DNA from: an uncultured Acidobacteriia bacterium | GTDB taxonomy: Bacteria; Acidobacteriota; Terriglobia; Bryobacterales; Bryobacteraceae | DNA: 58,809 nt | Assembly: GCA_903900705.1 (NCBI GenBank) | Contig: CAIUOG010000012.1 | Location: 1-58,809 of the forward strand | Direction: 5' to 3' | In this document: in pieces, positions 25,212-33,765 of the stretch | How positions within the stretch are numbered: the first letter of the stretch is position 1 | Layout of the letters: each line of letters opens with the position of its first letter | Position numbers and translations under genes: made by a program | The notes under the pieces: generated by a model | Seen by the model: only the letters and a program-made list of their open reading frames with translations | Told to the model about the DNA's origin: nothing | Databases searched by the model: none

Positions 25212-27209
25212 TTACCTGCCGGGGCGAACGCCGTGGACGTCTTCCACCAATGCCCGAAGCACTTCGGCGACGCTCCATGCCTGCGCCGTGCAGCCGCGCG
25301 GTGTGTGCGGTTCATCACCATCGAAGATCTCGGAAATACTACCGAGCCCCGCTTCCCGAAGGTGGTCCCGGAACCCGCGCAGCCAGATGCCCGCCTGTTC
25401 GCGCGCGTCCAGACGGTCTTCCGGAGCATCTTCCTGACCCTCGCCGTGAACGCGCACGTAGGCCGTCACAAAGGGTCCGATCAGCCACGGCCACACGGTG
25501 CCCTGATGATAGGCGGAATCGCGCTCCAGTCCGCCACCTTCATACCGGCCGCGATACTGCCGGTCGGATGGCGACAACGTCCGCAGTCCGAAGTCCGTCA
25601 GCAACTCCCGCTCCACCACGGCCAGAATCCCGCGCGCCCGGTCCGGCGGAACCATCGTGTAACCGAGCGACAGCGCAATTACCTGATTGGGACGGATGGA
25701 TGGATCCCGGTAATCGCCCTGGATCACATCGAACAGGCAACCGGCCTCGTTGTTCCAGAAGGCGGCGTGAAAGCTCTCATGGGCGCGGTCCGCAATGGCG
25801 GACAGCAACTTCTCTTCCTCCCCATCGCCGAACTTCTGCGCCAGGGCTTCAGTCACGCGCAGGGCGTTGTACCAGAGCGCCTGGATTTCCACCGGCTTGC
25901 CATGGCGGGGTGTCGCCACAAAGTCACCGATCTTCGCGTCCATCCACGTCAGCTGCGTGTCCGGTCCGCCCGCCGAGATCAGACCATCCGGACCACATTG
26001 GATCCCGAACCGCGTGCCCAGCAGGTGCCAGTCGAGGATGCTCTTCATCGTGTCGTACAAATGGTCCCGCACGAATTCGTCATCGCCCGTATATTCGAGA
26101 TACTTGCGGATGGCCTCGAAATACCAGAGCGAGGCATCCACCGTGTTGTACTCCGGCGTCTCCCCCAGATCCGGAAAGCGATTGGGGAGCATCCCCATAT
26201 CGGCCACCTGGCTGAAAGCAAGCAGAATGTCGCGAGCCACGTCAAAACGGCCGGAAGGCAGCGTCAGTCCGGGCAACGCAATCATGGTATCCCGGCCCCA
26301 GTCTGAGAACCAGGGATAACCGGCAATCACAGTCCGCAGATTTCCGGCCCGCGCCACGATGAACTGATCGGCGCTTTCCGTGAGTTCCCTGACGAACGGG
26401 TCATCCACCGCCGCGACCGCGCGCAAGGAGGTCCGTCGGGCGATCTCCCGATTGCGACTGGCTTCCGAAACCGAGGCGTCCTGCGGCTGCGTCGACGCGA
26501 TCAGCACCGCCGGGCTGCCGGCTTTGAGCGTAAACTGCAACATCAGCGGCCGGAAAAGATCTTCCCTGCATTCGAGGCCCCGCTCGCGTTCACGCGGATA
26601 ATCGAAGTTGTAATACCACTCGCCCTCGCAGGAGATCCACTGCGCATTGTGATTCAGATACAGGCGTGGCAGCCCGTCGTACGGCATCACGGACGCTTCA
26701 CCCTCTGAAACCAGAACCTCGGGATTCAGCGCCTGATTGGCATGGGTGGTGGAATGGTAGTCGCGGAAAGCAATCAGCGGACGCAGTTCGATGGTGCAGT
26801 CGCCTGGACCCAGCAGTTCATATTCAATGACCGTGGTGTTCTCTCCATGCACCATGAACACGCGCTTCTCAATCTCAACGCTGCCCACGCGATAGGTAAA
26901 GATCGGGAATGGATCCAGCCGGAATCCCGTCAGAAGGGTGTACCCGTCGGGATGGATGGTGCCCGGGTAGAGGTTCGACGAAAGATCGTATTTCGCGCCG
27001 TTCAGGAAGACCGTTTCTTCCACCTTCGACAGCAGAACGTAGCGGTCCACCGGTGGGTGGAGGGATGCCGTCAGCAATCCGTGGTACCGGCGGGCATTCA
27101 CGCCGGGAATGGTGGAAGAGGCAAAGCCCCCGATGCCATTCGTTTCCAGCCATTCACGGTCCAGGGCAACGTCGGGGTTGCCGCAAACTTCCTGTCCGAA
27201 CTTGATCAT
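25212..27209 (-). CDS. Glycogen debranching enzyme (amylo-alpha-1,6-glucosidase)
   Basis: 665 aa. A bacterial GDE_C/GDE_N type protein that removes alpha-1,6 branches in glycogen or related glucans. The N-terminal beta-sandwich begins with LDREWLETNGIGGFASSTI, and the C-terminal (alpha/alpha)6 barrel has the signature GYPWFSDWGRDTMIALPGL near residue 310, with further conserved GPDGLISAGGP near 420 and YHQGTVWPWLIGPF near 590. The ATG at 27209 with AGAGGCAG before it is preferred over one seven codons upstream. A tandem 19-bp duplication lies just before the start and could form its promoter. The anti-sigma gene ends 67 bases upstream. Confidence 0.93.
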   Translation of the reverse strand: MIKFGQEVCGNPDVALDREWLETNGIGGFASSTIPGVNARRYHGLLTASLHPPVDRYVLLSKVEETVFLNGAKYDLSSNLYPGTIHPDGYTLLTGFRLDPFPIFTYRVGSVEIEKRVFMVHGENTTVIEYELLGPGDCTIELRPLIAFRDYHSTTHANQALNPEVLVSEGEASVMPYDGLPRLYLNHNAQWISCEGEWYYNFDYPRERERGLECREDLFRPLMLQFTLKAGSPAVLIASTQPQDASVSEASRNREIARRTSLRAVAAVDDPFVRELTESADQFIVARAGNLRTVIAGYPWFSDWGRDTMIALPGLTLPSGRFDVARDILLAFSQVADMGMLPNRFPDLGETPEYNTVDASLWYFEAIRKYLEYTGDDEFVRDHLYDTMKSILDWHLLGTRFGIQCGPDGLISAGGPDTQLTWMDAKIGDFVATPRHGKPVEIQALWYNALRVTEALAQKFGDGEEEKLLSAIADRAHESFHAAFWNNEAGCLFDVIQGDYRDPSIRPNQVIALSLGYTMVPPDRARGILAVVERELLTDFGLRTLSPSDRQYRGRYEGGGLERDSAYHQGTVWPWLIGPFVTAYVRVHGEGQEDAPEDRLDAREQAGIWLRGFRDHLREAGLGSISEIFDGDEPHTPRGCTAQAWSVAEVLRALVEDVHGVRPGR

Positions 27210-27221
27210 TCTGCCTCTATC

Positions 27222-27259
27222 TTGTATCAAAGTGGCGGGCCTGTATCAAAGTGGCGGGC
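27222..27259. repeat. Tandem 19-bp duplication upstream of the debranching enzyme
   Basis: TTGTATCAAAGTGGCGGGC (27222-27240) is followed at once by CTGTATCAAAGTGGCGGGC (27241-27259), 18 of 19 identical. On the minus strand the copies give TTGATA (27249-27244) and TGATACAAG (27229-27221), 17 bases apart, that is a -35 and an extended -10 formed by consecutive copies. The duplication may have created the promoter of the debranching enzyme gene. Confidence 0.9.
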
Positions 27260-27276
27260 GTGGCCACCGCGTTACG

Positions 27277-28149
27277 CTAAGTTTCCGTATTTCGAATCGT
27301 CCGGGCCATTTCGGACGCCATGGCGCGTAACGCCGCCAGGTTCTCCGCCGCCGGCAGATCGGAAACCAGATAAACCAGGTGCTTCGGCGTTTCAAATCCC
27401 GCGAGCTGAAAGCGCCGGACACCCGCCACATAGATGGGTAAACCAGCCGCTTGCGCGGCAACGCCGCGAAGGTCACTCTCGAACGCCTCGCCCTCTTCGC
27501 GGCCCGTGATCAGCAACGAAATGATCCGTTTCCCATCGGTGGCCGCAACGTGCAGGTAAAGACGCTGGTCAAACGTGCACCGGTGAGCATCCACAATCCG
27601 GAATTTCGCCGGGAGGTGCGATTGCATTTCAGGCAGCAGTTCCGCCAGTCGCGCGTCCTGCCCCTGGCTGTTCAGGCCGCGCGCCAACTCCTCCAGGGTA
27701 GGGAACTGCGACGGGACCTCCTGATACACCGAGCAATGTATGTGCTGCTGCAATCCCACCCGCATGGTGGCCGCAACCTCCGGCGCGAGCGAGGCAATAA
27801 AGGCCCGCTGCGCTTCCGGCGTGGTGCGGAACCCTCCGTCCTGCCAGTGATTCCATGCACCCGCCGTGAGCAGCAATGCCGCCGCCACCGGAATCAGAAG
27901 CCAGAAGTGGTTGCGAGCCGGCTTGTGTTGCGCCAGGATTTGGGAATGGATTCGCGTCTCCAGTCCAGGAGTCGCGGCCATCGACCGCGCCGCCGTCCGC
28001 AGGCGCTGCCGGAGTGCGGTGCGGCGCGCGGCCGTCTCACCGCAGGAATCGCAGGAACGGAGATGGGTCTCAATTGCGGCCATTTGCGCCGCGCCCAGCT
28101 CACGATCCAGGTACTGATCCAGAATCGCCAGAGTCTCGTGGCAGCTCAT
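27277..28149 (-). CDS. Anti-sigma factor with zinc-binding N-terminus
   Basis: 290 aa. The N-terminal ZAS domain has the HX3CX2C motif (THLRSCDSCGE, about residues 27-37) preceded by the usual ILDQYLDRELGAAQ helix. One transmembrane segment (about residues 81-100, FWLLIPVAAALLLTAGAW) leads to an outer domain of about 180 residues with no recognised sensor family. The start overlaps the sigma gene stop by four bases (ATGA), the typical sigma/anti-sigma coupling. It should sequester the ECF sigma factor and release it on an envelope signal; the signal is unknown. The C-terminal domain contains two well-spaced Cys. Confidence 0.92.
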   Translation of the reverse strand: MSCHETLAILDQYLDRELGAAQMAAIETHLRSCDSCGETAARRTALRQRLRTAARSMAATPGLETRIHSQILAQHKPARNHFWLLIPVAAALLLTAGAWNHWQDGGFRTTPEAQRAFIASLAPEVAATMRVGLQQHIHCSVYQEVPSQFPTLEELARGLNSQGQDARLAELLPEMQSHLPAKFRIVDAHRCTFDQRLYLHVAATDGKRIISLLITGREEGEAFESDLRGVAAQAAGLPIYVAGVRRFQLAGFETPKHLVYLVSDLPAAENLAALRAMASEMARTIRNTET

Positions 28150-28763
28150 TGCTTCTGAGCCTCCTTTCGGCCTCGATTGCCTATGCCGAATGATGCCGCC
28201 GCGTCGCTCAGGTGGTCCCGTAACTGTCGTCGTCCACGGCTCAGACGGGACATGACCGTTCCAATCGGAATCCCCAGAATTTCCGCCGCTTCCCTGTAAG
28301 GAAACTCTTCGACATCCACCAGCAGAACAACAGCCCGGTAATCAGCGGGCAAACGGTCGAGTGACGCCAGAATCTCCTCGTCTTTCAATTCCTCGGTCAC
28401 CGGTTCCGGGGCGGTCAGGTTCGCCTCAAGGAACTCCTCAGTGTCCTTGAGCACCGGAAAGCGAAACCATCTCCGGCGCTGATGCTGAATCACGTGGAAC
28501 AGGATCCGAAACATCCACGCCTTGCAGTTCGTACCGGGCTCAAAGCGGTCAAAGGATTTCCAGCCCTGCAGAAACGCTTCCTGTACGGCGTCTTCCGCGC
28601 GTGTCCGGTCCCCGGTGACGCGCATGGCGGTCCGAAAAAGATCATGGATGTGCGGCAAGGCCTCGGCGTCAAACCGCCTCTGGCGGTCCGCGTGCGCACC
28701 CGTGCCGGAACCCTCCGAGGCAGGGAACTGCATCAACGCGAAGTCTCCCGCGAATACATCAGC
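28146..28763 (-). CDS. RNA polymerase ECF sigma factor
   Basis: 205 aa. Sigma-70 region 2 is seen in AEDAVQEAFLQGWKSFDRF (about residues 58-76) and AWMFRILFHVIQ, and region 4 in LPADYRAVVLLVDVEEFPY and EAAEILGIPIGTVMSRLSRG (about 148-190). Region 3 is absent, as in ECF factors. The ATG at 28763 lies downstream of a non-ATG extension and gives the expected length; no strong ribosome-binding site was found. It is the first gene of the sigma/anti-sigma pair. Its targets are not visible; such pairs often control their own promoter. Confidence 0.94.
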   Translation of the reverse strand, partial: ADVFAGDFALMQFPASEGSGTGAHADRQRRFDAEALPHIHDLFRTAMRVTGDRTRAEDAVQEAFLQGWKSFDRFEPGTNCKAWMFRILFHVIQHQRRRWFRFPVLKDTEEFLEANLTAPEPVTEELKDEEILASLDRLPADYRAVVLLVDVEEFPYREAAEILGIPIGTVMSRLSRGRRQLRDHLSDAAASFGIGNRGRKEAQKQ

Positions 28764-28824
28764 CATACACCAGTACAATGGCTGACCTTGCCCGGCTTAT
28801 TCCGAAAATGTTTCAGATTCCCGT

Positions 28825-29622
28825 TCACGAAGCCCACGTGGTGCGGAACTCGGCGAAGAGGCTCAGGCCACCACAGGCAAAAATGGTCTGTCCCGTAATG
28901 TAGGAGGCTTCGTCCGACGCGAGGAACGCGAATACCCCGGCAATTTCAGCCGACTCCGCGGCGCGCCCCATGGGGATATGGCTCTCCACCGCCGCGCGGG
29001 CCTCGGGATTGTCAATCCAGGCGCTGTTAATTGGCGTCACCACCGCCCCCGGTCCCACGGAATTGACGCGGATTCCACGGTCCGCATACTCGAGCGCCAG
29101 CGTCCGGGTCATGTTCTCGATTGCGCCCTTGCTGGCTGAGTAAGAGAGGTATTGCGGCTTGGGGATTAGCTCATGGACGCTCGTGTTATTGACAATCACA
29201 CCCCCGCCGGGGCGCGACAGGAAATGCCGCAGGGCTTCCCGGGAACAGAGGAAGGTACCCTGGAGGTTGACGTTGAGAATTCGGTTGAAGTCTTCCAGCG
29301 TAACTTCATGACTGGCAGTGCCTTTCTGAATACCAGCATTGTTGATCAGAATGTCCAGGCGACCGAACTCGGTGACCGTCTCGTCCATCATCCGGATCAC
29401 ATGCTCCTCGCTCGAAATATCACCCTCAACGAGCAACACATTTGCATCCGGCGCAGCGGCCAGCACTTCGTCCCTCGAAATCTCGGCATCCGCCAGTTCG
29501 CGGCCGCTTCTGTAGTTAATCGAAATCCCCGCGCCCTCCGCTCCAAAACGGATGGCAATGGCGCGCCCGATGCCCGAAGACGCCCCGGTGATAAGTACGG
29601 TTTTCCCGCGAAGTCCCTTCAT
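28825..29622 (-). CDS. Short-chain dehydrogenase, glucose 1-dehydrogenase-like
   Basis: 265 aa. SDR fold: TGASSGIGRA at residues 12-21 for NAD(P), INNAGI near 94, catalytic NTSVHE near 147 and YSASKG near 161, and the C-terminal SLFAEFRTTWAS that resembles the end of Bacillus-type glucose 1-dehydrogenases. The related SDRs oxidise glucose or similar sugars, and a 6-phosphogluconate dehydrogenase and a KDG-type kinase occur 22 kb away, but the substrate cannot be fixed. It lies in a divergent arrangement with the DUF1223 gene, 46 bases apart, and converges on no neighbour. Confidence 0.9.
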   Translation of the reverse strand: MKGLRGKTVLITGASSGIGRAIAIRFGAEGAGISINYRSGRELADAEISRDEVLAAAPDANVLLVEGDISSEEHVIRMMDETVTEFGRLDILINNAGIQKGTASHEVTLEDFNRILNVNLQGTFLCSREALRHFLSRPGGGVIVNNTSVHELIPKPQYLSYSASKGAIENMTRTLALEYADRGIRVNSVGPGAVVTPINSAWIDNPEARAAVESHIPMGRAAESAEIAGVFAFLASDEASYITGQTIFACGGLSLFAEFRTTWAS

Positions 29623-29668
29623 GAATCCTCACGGGAATAATACCTCGTTGTGTGTTGATATTGAATAC

Positions 29669-30394
29669 ATGAGAAGATTCATGTTCCTTCCGATGGCGTT
29701 TTTACTGGCCGGCGCGGGCGTTGCGGGCGATGGCGGGGCCCGTGTTCCGGTCCTGCTGGAACTGTTTACCTCTGAGGGCTGCTCCAGTTGTCCGCCCGCG
29801 GACCGGCTTCTGGAGAAACTGGACCGGGAGCAGAATATTCCCGGAGCCGAGGTGATCGTCCTGAGTGAGCACGTGGACTACTGGAATCATCTGGGCTGGG
29901 CGGATCCCTTTTCGTCGCCTGTTTATAGTGAGCGGCAGCGGGAGTACGCCAGCCGCCTCGACGGCCAGACCTATACTCCGGAGCTCGTTGTCGATGGAAC
30001 CCGCGGCTTCGTCGGCAGCGACCAGCGCGAGGCCGAACAGGCCATTCGTGCCGCGGCGAGGCAGGGCAAGGTGCCGCTTCGTGTAAAAGCCGAACGCATG
30101 GACCGCAAGGCAAAGGTTTCTATCCATCTGGACGGGGCCGCCAGTGGCACGGTGTACGTGGCGGTCGCGTATGATTCCATGCGCTCCCAGGTGACCCGGG
30201 GCGAAAATGCGGGCAGGGGACTCTCGCACGTCGGCGTAGCCTACTCCATTGAAAAGGTGGGAAAGGCCGATGGAAAGACGTTCGATTTCGAACGCACCGT
30301 GAATCTCAAATCGGGCGATCCGGGCCGGATCGTCGCCTTCGTTGTACAGAATGCTTCCGGGCACGTGGAAGGCGTCGCGCAGGCGAAGATCTAA
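29669..30394 (+). CDS. DUF1223 thioredoxin-fold secreted protein
   Basis: 241 aa. A signal peptide (residues 1-19) and the hallmark LFTSEGCSSCPPADRLLEKL near residue 30 identify DUF1223, a thioredoxin-like domain whose CxxC (CSSC) could be redox active. Further family features are VLSEHVDYWNHLGWADPFSS near 66 and YTPELVVDG near 105. Its precise role is unknown; homologues occur beside methionine sulfoxide reductases. MsrB begins six bases after its stop, so they probably act together in repairing or protecting exported proteins. The ATG at 29669 lies just before the hydrophobic signal. Confidence 0.92.
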   Translation: MRRFMFLPMAFLLAGAGVAGDGGARVPVLLELFTSEGCSSCPPADRLLEKLDREQNIPGAEVIVLSEHVDYWNHLGWADPFSSPVYSERQREYASRLDGQTYTPELVVDGTRGFVGSDQREAEQAIRAAARQGKVPLRVKAERMDRKAKVSIHLDGAASGTVYVAVAYDSMRSQVTRGENAGRGLSHVGVAYSIEKVGKADGKTFDFERTVNLKSGDPGRIVAFVVQNASGHVEGVAQAKI

Positions 30395-30399
30395 CTTCA

Positions 30400-30954
30400 A
30401 TGGAACGCCGCGTCTTCCTGGGCCTCACCCTCGCCGGCACTGCGGCCTGGGGCCTGAACGAATACCTGTCGGGTCCGGAGGACGATTCGCGTCGTTTGCC
30501 CCCGTCCGTTCGGATTGCGGAGTTTGATGCCTCCGGCAAGCAGTTCGTGGTGGGCGACGTGGCGACGGTCCGACGCAAAGACGCAGAGTGGAAGAAAGTG
30601 CTGCCTGTCGACCAGTACATGGTGACCCGCCGGGGCGATACCGAGTTGGCCTATGCCGGCGAATACTGGAACTCCCACGATGACGGACTGTACCGCTGCG
30701 TCTGTTGCGCGACGGCGCTGTTCGATTCGAAGACGAAGTTCAACTCCGGTACCGGATGGCCCAGCTTTACGGAGCCGATTGCGAAGGAAAACGTGGCCGA
30801 AGCTCCGGACAACAGTTTCGGCGTGGGACGGACCGAAGTGAGTTGCCGTCGTTGTGGAGCTCACCTCGGTCACGTGTTTGATGACGGCCCGCCACCCGGC
30901 GGACTGCGTTATTGCATGAACTCCGTGGCGCTCAAATTCGCCCCACGCGCATAA
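30400..30954 (+). CDS. msrB: Peptide methionine (R)-S-oxide reductase, exported
   Basis: 184 aa. An N-terminal hydrophobic segment starting MERRVFLGL carries an RR pair and looks like a signal anchor or a Tat signal, so this MsrB is probably periplasmic. The enzyme reduces R-methionine sulfoxide in proteins. Both zinc CxxC pairs are present (CVCC near residue 104 and CRRC near 148), followed by AHLGHVFDDGP and the catalytic cysteine in RYCMNSVALKF near residue 172. It follows the DUF1223 gene by six bases. A strong inverted repeat (30989-31016) follows the gene. Confidence 0.95.
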   Translation: MERRVFLGLTLAGTAAWGLNEYLSGPEDDSRRLPPSVRIAEFDASGKQFVVGDVATVRRKDAEWKKVLPVDQYMVTRRGDTELAYAGEYWNSHDDGLYRCVCCATALFDSKTKFNSGTGWPSFTEPIAKENVAEAPDNSFGVGRTEVSCRRCGAHLGHVFDDGPPPGGLRYCMNSVALKFAPRA

Positions 30955-30988
30955 TTTGACATAATATGTGTTATCAGAAGTAAACGAT

Positions 30989-31016
30989 GGGGACGGGGTA
31001 ACCTCACCCCGTCCCC
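30989..31016. repeat. Perfect inverted repeat between convergent genes
   Basis: GGGGACGGGGT (30989-30999) and ACCCCGTCCCC (31006-31016) form an 11-bp perfect stem with a 6-base loop, between the msrB stop and the stop of the metallopeptidase gene. There is no T-run on either side, so it may act as a weak bidirectional terminator or as an mRNA end stabiliser. Confidence 0.7.
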
Positions 31017-31022
31017 AAACCG

Positions 31023-33707
31023 CTACACCGTCAGCTCGTACGACATCCCACCCACCACTATCCCGTTCGAAACCGCCGTTACGTGAATCGTGGCATCCCT
31101 CGCATCCAACGCCTTCTTCACATCCGCCGCCGCAAACTCTTTCCCGGCGACCGGCTTCAGTACGATGGTCGTCGCCTCACCCGGCTTCAGCGCGAACGCT
31201 CCGGCGCCGGGATTCGCGAATGTCATCGTCCACTTCGACGCAGCCAGGAAGCGTGGCCAGTGCACGTTCACCGTAACCCGGGCCGCCATTGCATGCGGGT
31301 TCTTGATGACGATCTTCAACCCGTCCAGATCCTTCAGCAACCCCTTCAGACCACCGCCACCCGCCACCGGAAACACATTCCGCTGCCCGATGTTGTTGTC
31401 GTTCGGCACCAGTCGCCATTCCGGGATGGAATCACCCGCCGCAATGTGACTGATGTTACTCGGGTCACCCGTCGCCGATACCACCATGAACATGCACTCA
31501 TGGCCGATCTGCGAAGGCACCCACTCAAACGGACCCACCGTGATCTCCGCGCTGCTGTTCGGAGCAACGTTCGGAGCTGCCAACTGCGCAGTCGCCATGG
31601 GTTGCCAGTCGTTCGGATAAACCAGACCCGCCGCCGGTTTCGCGTGGAACGCCTTCACGACCACGCCGGTGGCCGCCTGCGTACCGCGGTTCCGGATCTT
31701 CACATAGGCAAAGTTCGTCGTGCCTACCACCGGCTCCTCGTGAGTGGTCAGGCCATCGTTATGCCGCCGGTTCCAGATGGAGTGGTTACTCCAGTGGTTG
31801 GGCTGGTACGTGTACTCCCCCGCCCGGCCATCGTCGATGTAGACGTCCACCGGAGGCGGAGCGCCCACGTTGTTGTTTGGAAACACGGCGCCGGCCGGCT
31901 GGTAGAGGCCCTGCTTCTCGAAGGCCCAGCGGATGACTTTGCCATAGGCTCCACCCGCCTGGCCCTCACTCACCCAGTCGCCCAGATCGGCGTTCATCAG
32001 AGCCGTGGCGAAGCCCGCCGCGTTACTCGGATTCGTCGCCGGCGTTAATGTGCTGATTGCACGAAGGATCAGATAAACGGCATAACGCGCGGCAAACTGT
32101 TTCGTCGCGAGTTCCGCCGCGTCACCACCAATCGACTGGTAGAAGCGAAACAATGTCGTACTGAGAATCTGCTCATTGTTGTAACCGCCACCATCCACCG
32201 CGGTGAACGGATGCAGCGCAATGTTTCCGCCCCAACCCCAGCCCGCCGCCGGAGCCCTGTCATGACGTCGTCCAATGTTGACCCACGGAAACGAAACGAA
32301 CCGGTCCGGCGCCACACTGCCGGGGTCATTCGTGATCACCGCGACGCTGTCACCGGCGCTGTGCGAAAAGCCGAAGTTCGGCGAATGCACGTGCGGATAG
32401 AGCACGCCGTGGCCGCCGAGTTCGTGCAGCACCACGCGGTAGTCGCAGGCAATGCCAATCGGATTCGCAACATCCCCGGTGTCGGCGAGAGCGAACGTCG
32501 TCTGCTGAATTCCCAGCCCGCCGCTGGTCCCCACGCAATGCGCGTTGATGACGTTGCCACCCAGTCCGCGGTGATCCACCACCGTCGGGAACGTGGTCCC
32601 GGAGCCGAAGAAGGTGGAGAGATTAAAGCCCAGGCTTTCCATCAGCCGAAAGAACCGGTCGCAGTGGTAATAGGCATTTACCGCGGAAAAGTTGTCGGTA
32701 CGCGCGTTGAAATTGAAGTCCGTCCCGGTGGGTTCCGTAGGGGACGCCACGGTGGGGAGTTCCACGTCCTGCAGACGGATTTTGTCGCCCACCAGGGGCT
32801 GCTGACCGCCGGACGGCGCCACCAGTCCGGGCAGCGCCACGGTCGTGCGGATGGGATTGAGTGCCGCGTTGTTCGCACTGGGTAACGGACCTCCGTTCGT
32901 GGTGATCGGATCCACCGCGAACACCATGCCATTGGCATCGTCGCTGAAGGTGCGCAAATACAACACAGACATCGACTCCGCTCCCACAATCGCTATCCAG
33001 TGAATTGGGGGCTGGCCCTTCTGCGCCAGCGCAAAATGAACCTCGCCGGCAATGTAATGCTTCCGTTCCTCGACGCCCTGCACCGCCGGAAGCTTCAATT
33101 CCGGCATCTCATGCGACTGCAGACTATCCTCATGCGCCGCCGGTACAATGATCCGCTTCTCGGCTTCATAGCGATAAACGATCAGCTTCACCGCGTCGAT
33201 CCGGAGTGATTTCAAGTCGTAAAACTTGTCCTTCGCGGTCAGACCGAGCGCCTTGGCGAGTGCCGTCGTGGTCAGCCTGGACACTCTCGCCGTCACTGTC
33301 GCCGAGGGTTTCGTCACCTCCAGATCGCTGTGGCGGGACGAATGGGACGACACAATCCGGTAAGGGCCCGCCTTCATATGGACCGACACGCCGCTGTTCC
33401 AGACCGGCAGCCCGTACAGAGTCTGCTGGTAGGTGACCGTATTCATGTCGAAAACCTGCTTCTCGCTCAGAAAGCGCAGTTCGTTGCCGCTCTCGCCGAT
33501 AGCCCGTTCGTGCATGAGCGCCAGGTTCCCCGTCTCGCCGGCCTCAATTCCCAGCAGGTCGCCATAACGGGCGAGGTAGTCCGTCGCCGCCAGTTGGGGT
33601 GTCCGGCCCTCGCTGACTACGGGTTGATGGTGGTGGAGTTCGCGCGCTACGTTCCTGTCGTCGCGGCTGATGGAAACATGTCTCGCTTCGTCAAGTTCCT
33701 GATACAT
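31023..33707 (-). CDS. Large HExxH-type metallopeptidase-like protein
   Basis: 894 aa. A putative zinc protease: the HELGGH sequence near residue 430 is a HExxH motif, preceded by a thermolysin/fungalysin-type propeptide-like region (FTP-like, with LYGLPVWNSGVSVHMK near 100). The C-terminal 300 residues form beta-sandwich, CARDB-like domains with VKIRNRGTQAATGVVVKAFHA near 650. No N-terminal signal peptide is seen; the protein begins MYQELDEARHVSISRDDRN. Whether it is secreted by another route, or cytoplasmic, is unclear. The third zinc ligand could not be placed with certainty. It lies 58 bases downstream of murJ on the same strand and may be read from a separate promoter. Confidence 0.75.
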   Translation of the reverse strand: MYQELDEARHVSISRDDRNVARELHHHQPVVSEGRTPQLAATDYLARYGDLLGIEAGETGNLALMHERAIGESGNELRFLSEKQVFDMNTVTYQQTLYGLPVWNSGVSVHMKAGPYRIVSSHSSRHSDLEVTKPSATVTARVSRLTTTALAKALGLTAKDKFYDLKSLRIDAVKLIVYRYEAEKRIIVPAAHEDSLQSHEMPELKLPAVQGVEERKHYIAGEVHFALAQKGQPPIHWIAIVGAESMSVLYLRTFSDDANGMVFAVDPITTNGGPLPSANNAALNPIRTTVALPGLVAPSGGQQPLVGDKIRLQDVELPTVASPTEPTGTDFNFNARTDNFSAVNAYYHCDRFFRLMESLGFNLSTFFGSGTTFPTVVDHRGLGGNVINAHCVGTSGGLGIQQTTFALADTGDVANPIGIACDYRVVLHELGGHGVLYPHVHSPNFGFSHSAGDSVAVITNDPGSVAPDRFVSFPWVNIGRRHDRAPAAGWGWGGNIALHPFTAVDGGGYNNEQILSTTLFRFYQSIGGDAAELATKQFAARYAVYLILRAISTLTPATNPSNAAGFATALMNADLGDWVSEGQAGGAYGKVIRWAFEKQGLYQPAGAVFPNNNVGAPPPVDVYIDDGRAGEYTYQPNHWSNHSIWNRRHNDGLTTHEEPVVGTTNFAYVKIRNRGTQAATGVVVKAFHAKPAAGLVYPNDWQPMATAQLAAPNVAPNSSAEITVGPFEWVPSQIGHECMFMVVSATGDPSNISHIAAGDSIPEWRLVPNDNNIGQRNVFPVAGGGGLKGLLKDLDGLKIVIKNPHAMAARVTVNVHWPRFLAASKWTMTFANPGAGAFALKPGEATTIVLKPVAGKEFAAADVKKALDARDATIHVTAVSNGIVVGGMSYELTV

Positions 33708-33765
33708 GGGTAATGCTCCTGTCTGATCCGTAAGTGATTCGCGCGGAAGAAGGGTTACAGAAAAA

